A stretch of 51,031 bases of DNA from an uncultured Spirochaetales bacterium (GTDB lineage Bacteria > Spirochaetota > Spirochaetia > Sphaerochaetales > Sphaerochaetaceae): positions 1 to 51,031 of the forward strand of contig CALXYO010000014.1 of assembly GCA_944393005.1 (NCBI GenBank). Reading direction: 5' to 3'. Under the pieces are notes generated by a model. The model saw only the letters and a list, made by a program, of their open reading frames with translations. It was not told the origin of the DNA and made no database searches. Positions 25,863-34,721 of the stretch are shown here, one piece after another. Numbering within the stretch: the stretch's first letter is position 1; the number at the start of each line of letters is the position of its first letter. A program made the translations under genes and the position numbers.

Positions 25863-26926
25863 TTTACACTCTCCACAATGTTCACTTTCTCTCCGTCAAG
25901 GACGGAGTTCTGTCCTTCGACTATGAACTTTTTGTCTTCATAACCTGAGGGAACCATGAAGTACTCATCATCTTCCACACTCTGGAACGGCGCTATGTAT
26001 CTTGCACAGCCGTCTTCTGCATAATAGAGGGAACCGTCTGCCTTCCTCACGCTCTGCGGCAGTGTCATGACATCCTCATATGATGCGTATGCGATATTCA
26101 CCTTTACATACATTCCTATTGAGAAAAGTGAAGGATCGTCTATCCTGACCTTCACGGTGAATGTCTTTGTGGTGGGGTTGATGTAAGGAGCGATGGAAAC
26201 AAGCGAAGCGGATGATGAGATCTCTCCGTTCCTGTCGTATACCGTGAGAGTGAGATTTTCCCTGTTTGAGGTCAGGACGGAGTAATAACGCTCGCTCACC
26301 TCGGCATTGACAACAAGGTCAGAGGTGTCTGCAATCACGGCAACAGGACTCTGGCTGCTGGCAGGACTGCCTTTTGAGGACGAAGCCATTATTATGCTGC
26401 CGGTCACAGGTGCGGTGACGTCGGTGTAGGAAAGCTGCAGCCTGGCAAGCTCTTCCTGAGCCTGTGCCGCATCAAGCTGTGCCTTGACTGTATCGATGTC
26501 CTGCTGTGTCGCGGCTCCGGCTTCCTGCAGTCTGAGCAGTCTTTCGTACGAGCTTGAATAAGCACTCAGCGCAGCTTCTGCCTGTGCAACCTGAAGCTCA
26601 TAAGGCTCTTTGTCGATCACGGCAATGACATCTCCTTCTTCAACCTTGTCTCCGGCTTCGATGCCGTATTCTTCGATCGTCCCGCTTACGAAAGGAACCA
26701 CAGGCACCATGCTCTGCGATTCGACATAGGATGAGACGGTCACGCTTTCCCTTATGTCTCTCCTTTGAGCTTCTGCCGTCACGACATTCTTCAGCGGCGG
26801 GGTGTATGTCTCAACTGTCCTTGATGAGAAGAACATATTCAGCCCGATCAGGGCTGCAACGATGATCAAAATGAAAACGACGTATTTTATGATCCGTCTA
26901 AAGACCGGTTTCCTGTTATCACTCAT
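25859..26926 (-). CDS. RND membrane-fusion (adaptor) protein
   Basis: A 355-residue periplasmic adaptor anchored by one membrane helix (about residues 13-33). Domains in order: lipoyl half (SGTIEEYGIEAGDKVEEGDVIAVID), an alpha-hairpin (about 95-150), second lipoyl half (YTDVTAPVTGSI), then the beta-barrel and membrane-proximal parts. The start MSDNRKP was chosen because the upstream extension begins with TTG and has no support. No ribosome site exists before this ATG and a TATACT box ends nine bases upstream, so the mRNA may be leaderless. It is first in the operon adaptor-pump-TolC, each gene overlapping the next. Confidence 0.9.
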   Translation of the reverse strand: MSDNRKPVFRRIIKYVVFILIIVAALIGLNMFFSSRTVETYTPPLKNVVTAEAQRRDIRESVTVSSYVESQSMVPVVPFVSGTIEEYGIEAGDKVEEGDVIAVIDKEPYELQVAQAEAALSAYSSSYERLLRLQEAGAATQQDIDTVKAQLDAAQAQEELARLQLSYTDVTAPVTGSIIMASSSKGSPASSQSPVAVIADTSDLVVNAEVSERYYSVLTSNRENLTLTVYDRNGEISSSASLVSIAPYINPTTKTFTVKVRIDDPSLFSIGMYVKVNIAYASYEDVMTLPQSVRKADGSLYYAEDGCARYIAPFQSVEDDEYFMVPSGYEDKKFIVEGQNSVLDGEKVNIVESVK

Positions 26927-26990
26927 AGTATATAAAGTATAATAACTGGGAAGGTCACAGAGTATATCCAAAATAAATAAACATTTGCTT

Positions 26991-27026
26991 AAAATCAAAC
27001 AAAATTGCCCATAACTGTTTGATTTT
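26991..27026 (-). promoter_or_regulatory. Inverted repeat upstream of the RND operon, candidate operator
   Basis: Perfect 11-base arms AAAATCAAACA (26991-27001) and TGTTTGATTTT (27016-27026) are separated by 14 bases. They lie 65-100 bases upstream of the adaptor start. No T run follows on either strand, so a protein-binding site is more likely than a terminator. The 428-base gap 26927-27354 otherwise holds AT-rich sequence and the RNA element before the lipoprotein gene. Confidence 0.45.
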
Positions 27027-27284
27027 GAAAATGCGGTGAAAAATATCAGAAATTCATGAAAATTGACTGCTATGTTGCCTTATCTTCTTTAATTAAAACA
27101 TATTATCTACTCAAATTAATTTAAAAACATGCAAAGCAGAAAGAAAAACTGTCCGGACGGCTCACGATAAAATCGGCAGGCTGGAATATCACTTTCACAA
27201 CACGCAGAAAAGAAAAATGAACAAATTTGCGGAAACCTTACGATAAATCTTGCGTGGAAAAAAAAATACTCTATTTTATAGGTA

Positions 27285-27350
27285 ATCAGAGGGGAATTAT
27301 TATCATACACAGGTGAATTCACCTCTGATCAATAAAAAACAAGAGGTGAA
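27285..27350 (+). promoter_or_regulatory. Possible RNA switch controlling the lipoprotein ribosome site
   Basis: Three segments compete. Arm 1 (27285-27298, ATCAGAGGGGAATT) pairs with arm 2 (27316-27329, AATTCACCTCTGAT) over 14 bases with one G-U pair. Arm 2 also contains TTCACCTCT (27318-27326), exactly complementary to the ribosome site AGAGGTGAA (27342-27350) of the gene at 27355. Arm 2 can therefore either hide the ribosome site or be held away by arm 1. Arm 2 also lies in a 14-base palindrome AGGTGAATTCACCT (27311-27324), so a DNA-binding site is the alternative reading. Confidence 0.5.
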
Positions 27351-27354
27351 AAGT

Positions 27355-28515
27355 ATGAAAAAGCTTTTGGTTCTGTTATCAGCGATTCTGCTGATTTTCG
27401 CAGTATCCTGCGATAACAGTACATCAAGTCCGTCAGTACCTGATACGCCAGATGTTCCTGTTGTAACACCGCCATCTGAAGAAGAGACACAGCCTATTCC
27501 TCAGAATGTGCTTACTGTTCTTAATACGATTGGAAATGCTGCAGATACTGCTGAACCTGTTAAGACTACCGGATCAAAGATGACTATTGGCTATGATCGT
27601 TCCGGGCAGATTGTATATGTATATGCCGGGGATGAAGAAGTAATGAACGTGTATAAAGATTTGTATGCGCCTTCCGATATCCCTTCATCTATCCCAATAC
27701 CTGAAGGTTATTTTGATGGAGTTGTGATAAAAGCTGGTGAGTACAAATTGTCTGATGGCGGTTATCCGGAGGGCTTTGAACCTGATACTCTGGAGAAGAT
27801 GACTGCTTTGCTGAATCTGTTAATAAAGATAGGAGATATTGTTGTTTCTGGCGCTGAAGTACAAACTGTAGTTCTTGAGAATGTGGAAATTGATAGCGGC
27901 AAATACGATATTACGTTAAAGGCAACTCATGTTTCAGATGGGTCTTCCTCTGATGTTATCTCTTATGAATACGTTTTAAATGCAGCATATAAGGGTATAG
28001 ATCATTTTATTCGGTATCGTGTCTACGATAGCATTTCAGAAAGCACTGAGATAACTTACACTGTAATTGGCGGCGAATATGCGGGTAATTATACAGATGA
28101 AGTAGCAGGACAGGAACCAGGAGGTGACACAGAAGAACCTATTGTTATTGAAAATGGTGATCCTATTGCAGAGGAAATTATGACTCCGTTTCTGGCATTT
28201 TTCAATGGCAAAGAAGCTGGAATTGAGACCGGAGAAATAACAGCTTCGGATATCTCGTGGACAGTCACAAGCGATACCGGATATGAGATTGATGGAATTT
28301 TATTTGAAAAAGACAGTACTCTGGCTTATACACTGACTGGAATGACGGCAAATCTCTCATATGATAACCACACACTGAATGTTGAAGCATCTATCGGTGC
28401 TGAAGGAGGTATGGCTGTCACTTCGTGCATTGCTACATATGACGGAACTGTTTATGACGCAACTATCGTCGCCAATGCTGCTTTGGCAGAGATGTTTCCT
28501 GCAATGAGTTATTGA
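27355..28515 (+). CDS. Lipoprotein of unknown function
   Basis: A 386-residue secreted protein with a lipoprotein signal: MKKLLVLLSAILLIF then AVSC, so lipidation at C20. A Ser/Thr/Pro-rich linker (about 21-50) follows, then two similar-looking beta-rich regions (about 55-235 and 250-385), each starting with a short helix of the type VLTVLNTIG / IMTPFLAFFNG and containing GYD/SYD strand motifs; an internal duplication is possible but weak. I recognise no family. The start has AAGAGGTGAA seven bases upstream. Base composition is more AT-rich than its neighbours, and a terminator follows, so it is a single-gene unit that may have been acquired. Confidence 0.75.
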   Translation: MKKLLVLLSAILLIFAVSCDNSTSSPSVPDTPDVPVVTPPSEEETQPIPQNVLTVLNTIGNAADTAEPVKTTGSKMTIGYDRSGQIVYVYAGDEEVMNVYKDLYAPSDIPSSIPIPEGYFDGVVIKAGEYKLSDGGYPEGFEPDTLEKMTALLNLLIKIGDIVVSGAEVQTVVLENVEIDSGKYDITLKATHVSDGSSSDVISYEYVLNAAYKGIDHFIRYRVYDSISESTEITYTVIGGEYAGNYTDEVAGQEPGGDTEEPIVIENGDPIAEEIMTPFLAFFNGKEAGIETGEITASDISWTVTSDTGYEIDGILFEKDSTLAYTLTGMTANLSYDNHTLNVEASIGAEGGMAVTSCIATYDGTVYDATIVANAALAEMFPAMSY

Positions 28516-28552
28516 GCATTGTAGGGATAGTTTGATTTGTAATACCAAGGCG

Positions 28553-28580
28553 GGAGGAGATCTTTTCTCCTCCTGTTTTT
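28553..28580 (+). terminator. Terminator of the lipoprotein gene
   Basis: A seven-base stem GGAGGAG / CTCCTCC with a short T-rich loop, followed by TGTTTTT. Confidence 0.88.
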
Positions 28581-28614
28581 ATGTGGGAATTCCGTTCTCT
28601 GAAGCTTGAAAAAT

Positions 28615-28644
28615 GTTGAAAAGTTTTTTGTTGAAAAGTTTTTT
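28615..28644. repeat. Tandem 15-base direct repeat
   Basis: GTTGAAAAGTTTTTT occurs twice, perfectly and back to back. It lies between the lipoprotein terminator and glnN. The rest of the 366-base gap 28516-28881 is AT-rich and shows no other clear signal apart from GGGAGTG before the glnN start. Confidence 0.9.
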
Positions 28645-28881
28645 AACATTATTTTGTAAAATATTGCGCATTGAATACGGATTTGATCTAGTACAGTCTG
28701 GTTGTGATATAGAATTGCAAATTTCAGTTTCAGGTGGATAGCAGTGTTTAAAACCATGTTTTCTTTCTTCTTTCCGGTTTTCTAAGATTCAAACATCTGC
28801 TAGAGTAGCTTTGTATTAATCTGTATTGTGTGGAACAGTAATGCAACTGTTTGCAACATATGAATCTGGGAGTGTGAGAAT

Positions 28882-30969
28882 ATGGATGATGTCACATCTT
28901 ATTTCGGTGAGCTGGTATTCAATGACGAGGAAATGAGATCCCGTCTGCCGAAGGATGTATACAGACAGCTGAAGAAAACTGTCGGAGAAGGCAAGGATCT
29001 TGACCTGAACATTGCAAACAGTGTTGCCCACGCCATGAAGGTATGGGCGATTGAGAACGGTGCAACACATTACACACACTGGTTCCAGCCGATGACCGGA
29101 ATAACCGCTGAAAAGCATGATGCCTTCATTGTCCCCGCCGGCGGCGGCAGAATCATAATGGAATTCAGTGGAAAGGAACTCATCAAAGGCGAGCCTGACG
29201 CATCAAGTTTTCCCTCAGGCGGAATAAGAGCAACATTTGAAGCCCGCGGCTACACTGCATGGGATCCTACAAGCTATGCGTTCATAAAGGACGAGACACT
29301 TTGTATTCCCACCGCTTTCTGCTCATTCTCAGGGGAGGTGCTGGATAAGAAGACGCCGCTTCTCAGAAGTATGGAAGCACTCAGTGAGGAAGCTGTCAAA
29401 ATACTTCATCTTTTCGGCAAGACTGATGTGAAGAGAGTTATCACCACTGTAGGTGCTGAGCAGGAATACTTCCTGATTGACAAAAAGGATTATGAAAGGC
29501 GCAAGGATCTTATCTATACCGGACGCACACTCATCGGAGCCAGAAGTCCGAAGGGGCAGGAGCTTGAGGATCATTACTTCGGTCCGCTGAGAACCCGCGT
29601 GTCCGCTTATATGAAGGATCTTGATCATGAATTGTGGCGCCTTGGAATATATGCCAAGACAAGCCACAATGAAGTTGCTCCTTGTCAGCATGAGCTTGCA
29701 CCTGTCTATACGACGACCAATGTCGCTGTGGATCAGAACCAGCTGACCATGGAGCTGATGAAGAAGATAGCGAACAAGCATGGTTTCGCATGTCTTCTGC
29801 ATGAGAAGCCGTTTGCCGGTTTCAACGGTTCTGGCAAGCATAATAACTGGTCGCTTTCAACCGACACCGGCAGCAACCTGCTTGAACCGGGCGACAATCC
29901 CAAGGACAATGCGCAGTTCCTTCTTTTCCTTGTCGCTGTCATAAAAGCTGTTGACGAGTATCAGGATCTCTTGAGAGTCAGTGTCTCCAGTGCCGGCAAT
30001 GACCACCGCCTCGGCGGATTTGAGGCACCTCCTGCGATTGTGTCAATGTTCCTCGGTGACGAGCTTACCGAAATACTGGAAGGTCTTGCCAGCGGCAGTG
30101 CCGTTGCCGGCAGGGGAAAGAGACAGATGAAGCTGGGTGTCCATGTTCTTCCTCCCATCCCTCGTGATACGACGGACAGGAACAGGACAAGTCCTTTCGC
30201 ATTCACCGGAAACAAGTTTGAGTTCCGCATGCTGGGCTCCTCTTTCTCGGTTGCTGATCCCAATACTGTCCTCAACACAATTGTTGCAAATTCACTGCGT
30301 TCATTCTATGAGGAGCTCAAGGATGCTGCTGATTTCGACAGCGCAGTCCAGGATCTTGTGAAGAGAGTATACAGTGAGCATAAGAGAATCGTATTCAACG
30401 GCAACAACTATGCTCCTGAGTGGATAGGCGAGGCTGAGAAGAGAGGTCTTCTCAATCTTTCAAGTTCTCCTGAAGCTTATGATACTTTCCTGCTTCAGAA
30501 GAATATTGATCTGTTTGCAAGTTTCAACATCTTCAACTCCGTTGAGATGCATGCCCGCTATGAGATTCTCAATGAGGAATATTCGAAGACTGTCCACATT
30601 GAGGCTGTCACCCTTGTCGATATGGTGAACAAGCAGATCATTCCCGCCGTTTCAGAGTATTCGATGAATCTTGCACGGTCGGTGAAGGCAAAGAAGAGTC
30701 TGCTTTCTGATCTTGAGTGCAGGTCAGAAGTCAGTCTTGTCAGACAGATCACAGGCCTTCTCGATGAGCTTGCACAAGAGACACAGAAGCTTGATGAGGC
30801 TGTGCAGGCTGCCGGTGAGTTCCATGGCTCTGACCTTGCTCATTACTCAAGAAGATACATCCTGGCACAGATGCAGGCTGTGCGCAGTGTCAGTGACAGG
30901 CTTGAGCTGATCGTTGACGAGAAAGTGTGGCCGTATCCTACATATGGACAGATGCTGTTCTATGTATAG
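28882..30969 (+). CDS. glnN: Glutamine synthetase, type III
   Basis: A 695-residue GSIII enzyme, the usual length, that makes glutamine from glutamate, ammonia and ATP as a large cytoplasmic dodecamer. Recognisable parts: the N-terminal GSIII domain with HYTHWFQPMTG (about 54-64), the catalytic barrel with TTVGAEQEYFLID (about 190-202), the ATP/ammonium region GSGKHNNWSLSTDTG (about 315-329), AGNDHRLGGFEAPP (about 371-384), and the C-terminal helical extension. GGGAGTG precedes the ATG. It stands alone with a bidirectional terminator after it. No PII gene is near. Confidence 0.96.
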   Translation: MDDVTSYFGELVFNDEEMRSRLPKDVYRQLKKTVGEGKDLDLNIANSVAHAMKVWAIENGATHYTHWFQPMTGITAEKHDAFIVPAGGGRIIMEFSGKELIKGEPDASSFPSGGIRATFEARGYTAWDPTSYAFIKDETLCIPTAFCSFSGEVLDKKTPLLRSMEALSEEAVKILHLFGKTDVKRVITTVGAEQEYFLIDKKDYERRKDLIYTGRTLIGARSPKGQELEDHYFGPLRTRVSAYMKDLDHELWRLGIYAKTSHNEVAPCQHELAPVYTTTNVAVDQNQLTMELMKKIANKHGFACLLHEKPFAGFNGSGKHNNWSLSTDTGSNLLEPGDNPKDNAQFLLFLVAVIKAVDEYQDLLRVSVSSAGNDHRLGGFEAPPAIVSMFLGDELTEILEGLASGSAVAGRGKRQMKLGVHVLPPIPRDTTDRNRTSPFAFTGNKFEFRMLGSSFSVADPNTVLNTIVANSLRSFYEELKDAADFDSAVQDLVKRVYSEHKRIVFNGNNYAPEWIGEAEKRGLLNLSSSPEAYDTFLLQKNIDLFASFNIFNSVEMHARYEILNEEYSKTVHIEAVTLVDMVNKQIIPAVSEYSMNLARSVKAKKSLLSDLECRSEVSLVRQITGLLDELAQETQKLDEAVQAAGEFHGSDLAHYSRRYILAQMQAVRSVSDRLELIVDEKVWPYPTYGQMLFYV

Positions 30970-30997
30970 ATTCTCAGAATTGATGAGATAAGAAAAA

Positions 30998-31028
30998 TCA
31001 GGAGCCGCATTTTTGAAACGGCTCCTGA
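30998..31028. terminator. Bidirectional terminator between glnN and M18 aminopeptidase
   Basis: A perfect ten-base stem TCAGGAGCCG / CGGCTCCTGA with an 11-base loop; TTGTTTT follows on the plus strand and TTTTTCT on the minus strand. Confidence 0.85.
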
Positions 31029-31057
31029 TTGTTTTACGACAGATGTTTTCTGTTTTT

Positions 31058-32371
31058 TCAGTCAGCAAAGAATGCCTTGTAGGCACTGTATGCGCTTTCG
31101 ATATCCTTTACAGCTGTGATTTCCCACGGACTGTGCATTGAAAGCACGCATACTCCGCAGTCAATGACATCCATGCCGTAATATGCGGCGAACTTTGCGA
31201 TTGTACCGCCGCCACCGACATCAACCTTTGACATTTCATTCATCTGGTATTTCACGCCGGCATCGTCAAGGGTCTTCCTGAGTTTTGCGATGAATTCAGG
31301 ACAAGCATCGCTTGATCCGCTCTTGCCTCTGCTTCCTGTATACTTTTCAAATGAAACACCTTTGGACATGAATGATGCATTCATCTTGTCATAGAGTTCT
31401 CCGTTGAGGGGATCGAATGCCGCTGTGACATCACTTGAGAGCATGTGTGAATTCTTCAGACAGCGTCTGAGTGCAAGAGATGAGTATTCTCCTGTCTTTT
31501 CCATGACTTCACTGACCATGTTGGGAAGCATTTCGCTGTCCATGCCGGTGGAACCGACGGAACCGATCTCCTCCTTGTCCACAAGCAGTGTGCATGCTGT
31601 TGTCTCAAGATCGCCATCACTGTCGAGCAGAGCCTGAAGGGCAGTGTATGCACATACTCTGTCATCCTGGCCGTAAGCCATGACCATTGAGCTGTCGAAG
31701 CCGAGAGAGCGGGCCCGTCCGGCAGGAACGACTTCGATTTCAGCGGAGAGGAAATCCTCTTCATTTATCTTGTATTCTTTTTCGATGATCCTGAGGATTT
31801 CTTTCTTTCCTCCATCCTTCTCATCTCCTTCCCTGAGATTGAGTCCTGCAACAATGTCGAGATTCTCACCGTCGATGAATTCCGAGGCACCTTTTTTCAT
31901 CTGGTCCTGTGCCATGTGTGGAAGAATGTCGCTGATGCAGAAGGAAGGTCCGTCTTCATCTTCACCGATGCAGATGTTGACACTGCTTCCGTCTTTTCTG
32001 AACACGACGCCGTGAAGGGCAAGCGGCATGGTCACCCACTGGTACTTCTTGATACCGCCGTAGTAATGGGTGTTGAGATAGACAACACCGTCTTTCTCAT
32101 ACACCGGTTTCATTTTCAGATCGAGGCGGGGTGAGTCGATGTGTGCTGTCACGAAGTTGATGCCGTCCTGAAGGCTCTTGCGTCCGATGATGAAAAGGGC
32201 AACTGACTTGTCTTTGTTGACAACGTATACCTTGTCACCGCTCCTGAGGGATTCATATGTGCTGATGTCCCTGAATCCGGCTTTATCTGCAAGCTCAAGA
32301 GCCACGCTCACGCATTCTCTTTCCGTTTTTCCTCTGTCGAGGAATGTTTTATAAGTGTTGATAAGATCCAT
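31058..32371 (-). CDS. M18-family aminopeptidase
   Basis: A 437-residue zinc aminopeptidase of the M18 family (aspartyl aminopeptidase relatives). Metal and catalytic motifs in order: TAHIDSPRLDLK (about 74-85), DKEEIGSVGSTGMDS with the Glu base, SSDVTAAFDPLN, and SMHSPWEI near the C-terminus. It releases N-terminal residues, often acidic, from peptides in the cytoplasm. The start at 32371 is chosen because CAGGAG is six bases upstream; the in-frame ATG at 32377 directly touches that site. Its promoter shares its -35 region with the divergent gene. Confidence 0.93.
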   Translation of the reverse strand: MDLINTYKTFLDRGKTERECVSVALELADKAGFRDISTYESLRSGDKVYVVNKDKSVALFIIGRKSLQDGINFVTAHIDSPRLDLKMKPVYEKDGVVYLNTHYYGGIKKYQWVTMPLALHGVVFRKDGSSVNICIGEDEDGPSFCISDILPHMAQDQMKKGASEFIDGENLDIVAGLNLREGDEKDGGKKEILRIIEKEYKINEEDFLSAEIEVVPAGRARSLGFDSSMVMAYGQDDRVCAYTALQALLDSDGDLETTACTLLVDKEEIGSVGSTGMDSEMLPNMVSEVMEKTGEYSSLALRRCLKNSHMLSSDVTAAFDPLNGELYDKMNASFMSKGVSFEKYTGSRGKSGSSDACPEFIAKLRKTLDDAGVKYQMNEMSKVDVGGGGTIAKFAAYYGMDVIDCGVCVLSMHSPWEITAVKDIESAYSAYKAFFAD

Positions 32372-32395
32372 AAGCATCTCCTGTTTTCCTGAAAT

Positions 32396-32446
32396 AATAT
32401 AATATGATTTCTTCAGTTTGTCACAGTGGAAAAAAGATTGTATGAT
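32396..32446. promoter_or_regulatory. Overlapping divergent promoters
   Basis: Plus strand: TTGTCA (32418-32423), 17 bases, TATGAT (32441-32446). Minus strand: GTGACA (32424-32419), 17 bases, TATATT (32401-32396). The two -35 boxes occupy the same bases on opposite strands, so polymerase can hold only one promoter at a time. The plus promoter ends six bases before an ATG. Confidence 0.65.
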
Positions 32447-32452
32447 TCACAT

Positions 32453-33340
32453 ATGGCAAAGAGGCAGAAAATCCACACAGAAAGCTTTAAGAACCGCGTC
32501 AGGGAACATAAGGCGCTTTTCGCTGTCTACTTTGCACTGCGCCTTTCGGTTGTCATGATACTCATCGCCCAGATACTGAACGGCAACTGGGAGAATGTGT
32601 TCTACTGTGTGCTTTCCCTCATCCTGATGCTCATTCCGTCTTTCATAGAGGACAACTGGCATATAGACATACCGGACACGCTTGAGATAATAGTCCTTCT
32701 TTTCATATATGCGGCGGAAATACTTGGTGAGCTCAGTGCCTACTATGTGAATATTCCCTTCTGGGACACGATGCTGCATACGATCACGGGTTTCCTTGCC
32801 GCTGCAGTCGGTTTTTCCCTGTGTGACATCTTCAACAGGAACGAGAACATAAAGTTCTCCCTTTCTCCGTTCTTTCTCGCATTCGTGGCATTCTGCTTCT
32901 CGATGACGGTGGCTGTATGCTGGGAATTCTTCGAGTTCTCTGCGGACCAGCTTTTCGGCTCCGACATGCAGAAGGACACGATAATAAACACCATCAACAC
33001 CGTCGAGCTTGACGTGACACGTTCCAACAAGGTTGTCACCATCGACGGTATAACCGATGTGTATTTCCCTGACGGCACGAATCTCGGACTCGGCGGCTAT
33101 CTTGACATCGGACTGATAGACACTATGAAAGACCTTTTTGTCAATTTTGTCGGTGCTGTTGTCTTTTCCTTCATCGGTTTCTTCTATACGAAGAACAGAG
33201 GGGAAGGACGTTTCGCGCGTCTTTTCATTCCGACAGTGAAATACAAGGAAGCGGCTGAGGCGAAGAAGAGGAAGGCTGAGAGAAAAGCCGAGAAGATGAA
33301 GATGAGAAATGATAATAAAACCAAGGAGGATAACATCTGA
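32453..33340 (+). CDS. Integral membrane protein of unknown function
   Basis: A 295-residue membrane protein with about six helices: two near residues 22-60, one near 70-95, one at 105-125, one at 135-160 and one at 230-250, with a soluble loop (about 165-225) and a strongly basic, Lys/Ala/Glu-rich tail of about 40 residues. The segment FWDTMLHTITGFLAAAVGF followed by VCWEFFEF is like the DUF2238/YjdF-type membrane proteins, whose function is unknown. The start at 32453 is chosen because a strong promoter ends six bases before it, giving a leaderless message; a GTG 27 bases upstream would lie inside that promoter. Its stop overlaps the next gene by one base. Confidence 0.75.
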   Translation: MAKRQKIHTESFKNRVREHKALFAVYFALRLSVVMILIAQILNGNWENVFYCVLSLILMLIPSFIEDNWHIDIPDTLEIIVLLFIYAAEILGELSAYYVNIPFWDTMLHTITGFLAAAVGFSLCDIFNRNENIKFSLSPFFLAFVAFCFSMTVAVCWEFFEFSADQLFGSDMQKDTIINTINTVELDVTRSNKVVTIDGITDVYFPDGTNLGLGGYLDIGLIDTMKDLFVNFVGAVVFSFIGFFYTKNRGEGRFARLFIPTVKYKEAAEAKKRKAERKAEKMKMRNDNKTKEDNI

Positions 33341-34332
33341 TGATGAGAATCGGTATTGTCGGATGCGGCAACATCGCATCGACGCTTGCACCTGTAATGA
33401 ACCACTATCCTGAGGTGATGAAGATTGAAGCTGCGGCATCCCGTTCAAAGGAAAAGGCGGAGGAGTTTGCCTCCCGTTTCTCGATCGGGAAGGCTTACGG
33501 ATCATATGAGGAACTGTATGAGGATGCCGATGTTGACATCGTGTATGTCGCAACTCCGCATTCGCATCACAAGGAGATCATGCTTGAGGCCCTGAATCAT
33601 GGCAAGCACATACTGTGTGAGAAGGCTTTCTGTGTGAATGCAGCCGAGGCAAGGGAAGTCTTCGCACTTGCAAAAGAAAAGAATCTTTATGTTGCTGAAG
33701 CCATATGGACACGCTATATGCCTTCCAGAAAGATGATCAATGACATAATCGATTCAGGCCGTATAGGGGAGGTGAAGTCGATTACGGCAAACCTCGGCTA
33801 CACCATCATCCAGAAGCCGAGGATAAGCGAGCCGTCCCTTGCCGGTGGAGCTTTGCTTGATGTCGGTGTGTATCCTCTCAATTTCACTCTCATGGCAATG
33901 GAAGGTACTCCTGTATCCACCCTTACCGGAACCTGTGTGAAAACAGAGAAGGGAGTTGATGAGAGGAGCTTCATCAACATCACATTCAAAAGCGGTGCCC
34001 AGGCGAGTGTGTATTCAGAAGCCTGCTGTGTGACTGACAGGAAAGGTATCATATACGGTACGAATGGCCATATTGAGGTGACGAATGTCAACAACCCCGA
34101 GAAGATTGAAGTTTTCTCCGGTGACAGGAATCCTGTCCTGCTTGAGACAATCGAGATCACTCACGAGGTCAACGGCTATGAGTATGAGCTTCTTTCTGCC
34201 GCAAACTGCATCGCAGAAGGAAAGATTGAAGATCCTCATATGCCATGGAGTGAGACTCTGAGAGTTCTTACATATACTGATGCCCTGAGAGAGATATGGA
34301 AGATAAAACTTGCCGGTGAGCTTGAAGGGTGA
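33340..34332 (+). CDS. Gfo/Idh/MocA-family oxidoreductase
   Basis: A 330-residue NAD(P)-dependent dehydrogenase. N-terminal Rossmann domain with GIVGCGNIA (about 4-12), then the family motif HILCEKAFCVNAAEA (about 89-103) with the catalytic Lys, and a C-terminal substrate domain containing GGALLDVGVYPLNF (Asp/His pair region). Relatives oxidise sugars, inositols or related polyols. AAGGAGG lies ten bases before the ATG. It is translationally coupled to the membrane protein upstream. Its last dozen codons recur, diverged, at 45029-45066 beyond the AT-rich block. Confidence 0.92.
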   Translation: MMRIGIVGCGNIASTLAPVMNHYPEVMKIEAAASRSKEKAEEFASRFSIGKAYGSYEELYEDADVDIVYVATPHSHHKEIMLEALNHGKHILCEKAFCVNAAEAREVFALAKEKNLYVAEAIWTRYMPSRKMINDIIDSGRIGEVKSITANLGYTIIQKPRISEPSLAGGALLDVGVYPLNFTLMAMEGTPVSTLTGTCVKTEKGVDERSFINITFKSGAQASVYSEACCVTDRKGIIYGTNGHIEVTNVNNPEKIEVFSGDRNPVLLETIEITHEVNGYEYELLSAANCIAEGKIEDPHMPWSETLRVLTYTDALREIWKIKLAGELEG

Positions 34333-34351
34333 AATCTGTGATTTGAAAAAG

Positions 34352-34390
34352 AAGGCATTCTGGGTTGTATTCATGCTCAGAATGCCTTTG
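34352..34390 (+). terminator. Terminator of the oxidoreductase gene
   Basis: An 11-base stem AAGGCATTCTG / CAGAATGCCTT with a 15-base loop, followed by TTTG. Very similar AAGGCATTC-type stems recur near 45088 and 45824. Confidence 0.8.
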
Positions 34391-34661
34391 TCATATTTAT
34401 TTGAAATTGAGAATTTAATTATAGCTGACTTTTGAAAATATCCCATTTCCATTTTTTGTATTTTATATCTGGCTGTAAGTCCGAATCAGTGTAAGGGCAT
34501 ATATATTTAACAAAGATTTTTTTCTACCCATTTATTCCATTTATGCGGAATTATGTTGTTCGAGAGCTTAAATGCATATAGCCTTGTGTTTGAGTTTTTG
34601 TAAACGAAAAAAATATACAGAATTTCACTGATAAGAAAATAAATTTTGCAAAAAATTTTCA

Positions 34662-34690
34662 TTGACAAGTGCCGTTTCAGGGTTTACAAA
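34662..34690 (+). promoter_or_regulatory. Promoter of the peptide/MurNAc operon
   Basis: A consensus TTGACA (34662-34667), a 17-base spacer and TACAAA (34685-34690), 31 bases before the binding-protein ATG. The AT-rich stretch 34391-34661 before it holds no gene. The imperfect repeat ATTTC-N8-GAAAAT near 34622-34640 could be a site for the RpiR-type regulator encoded at the far end. Confidence 0.65.
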
Positions 34691-34721
34691 AGAAATATAA
34701 AACCCAGATAGGAGGAAATTT

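Noticed and set aside
28756..28785. Nine-residue Phe-rich open frame (MFSFFFPVF) before glnN, resembling a phenylalanine leader peptide.
   Set aside because: No ribosome site at useful spacing, the sequence is simply T-rich, and glnN has no link to phenylalanine.
28800..28881. Possible sigma-54 promoter before glnN (GG and GC elements near 28830-28845).
   Set aside because: The GG-GC spacing is one base short of what sigma-54 requires.
32447..33553. Long minus-strand open frame across the membrane protein and oxidoreductase genes.
   Set aside because: It is antisense to two well-supported genes and has no recognisable domain.
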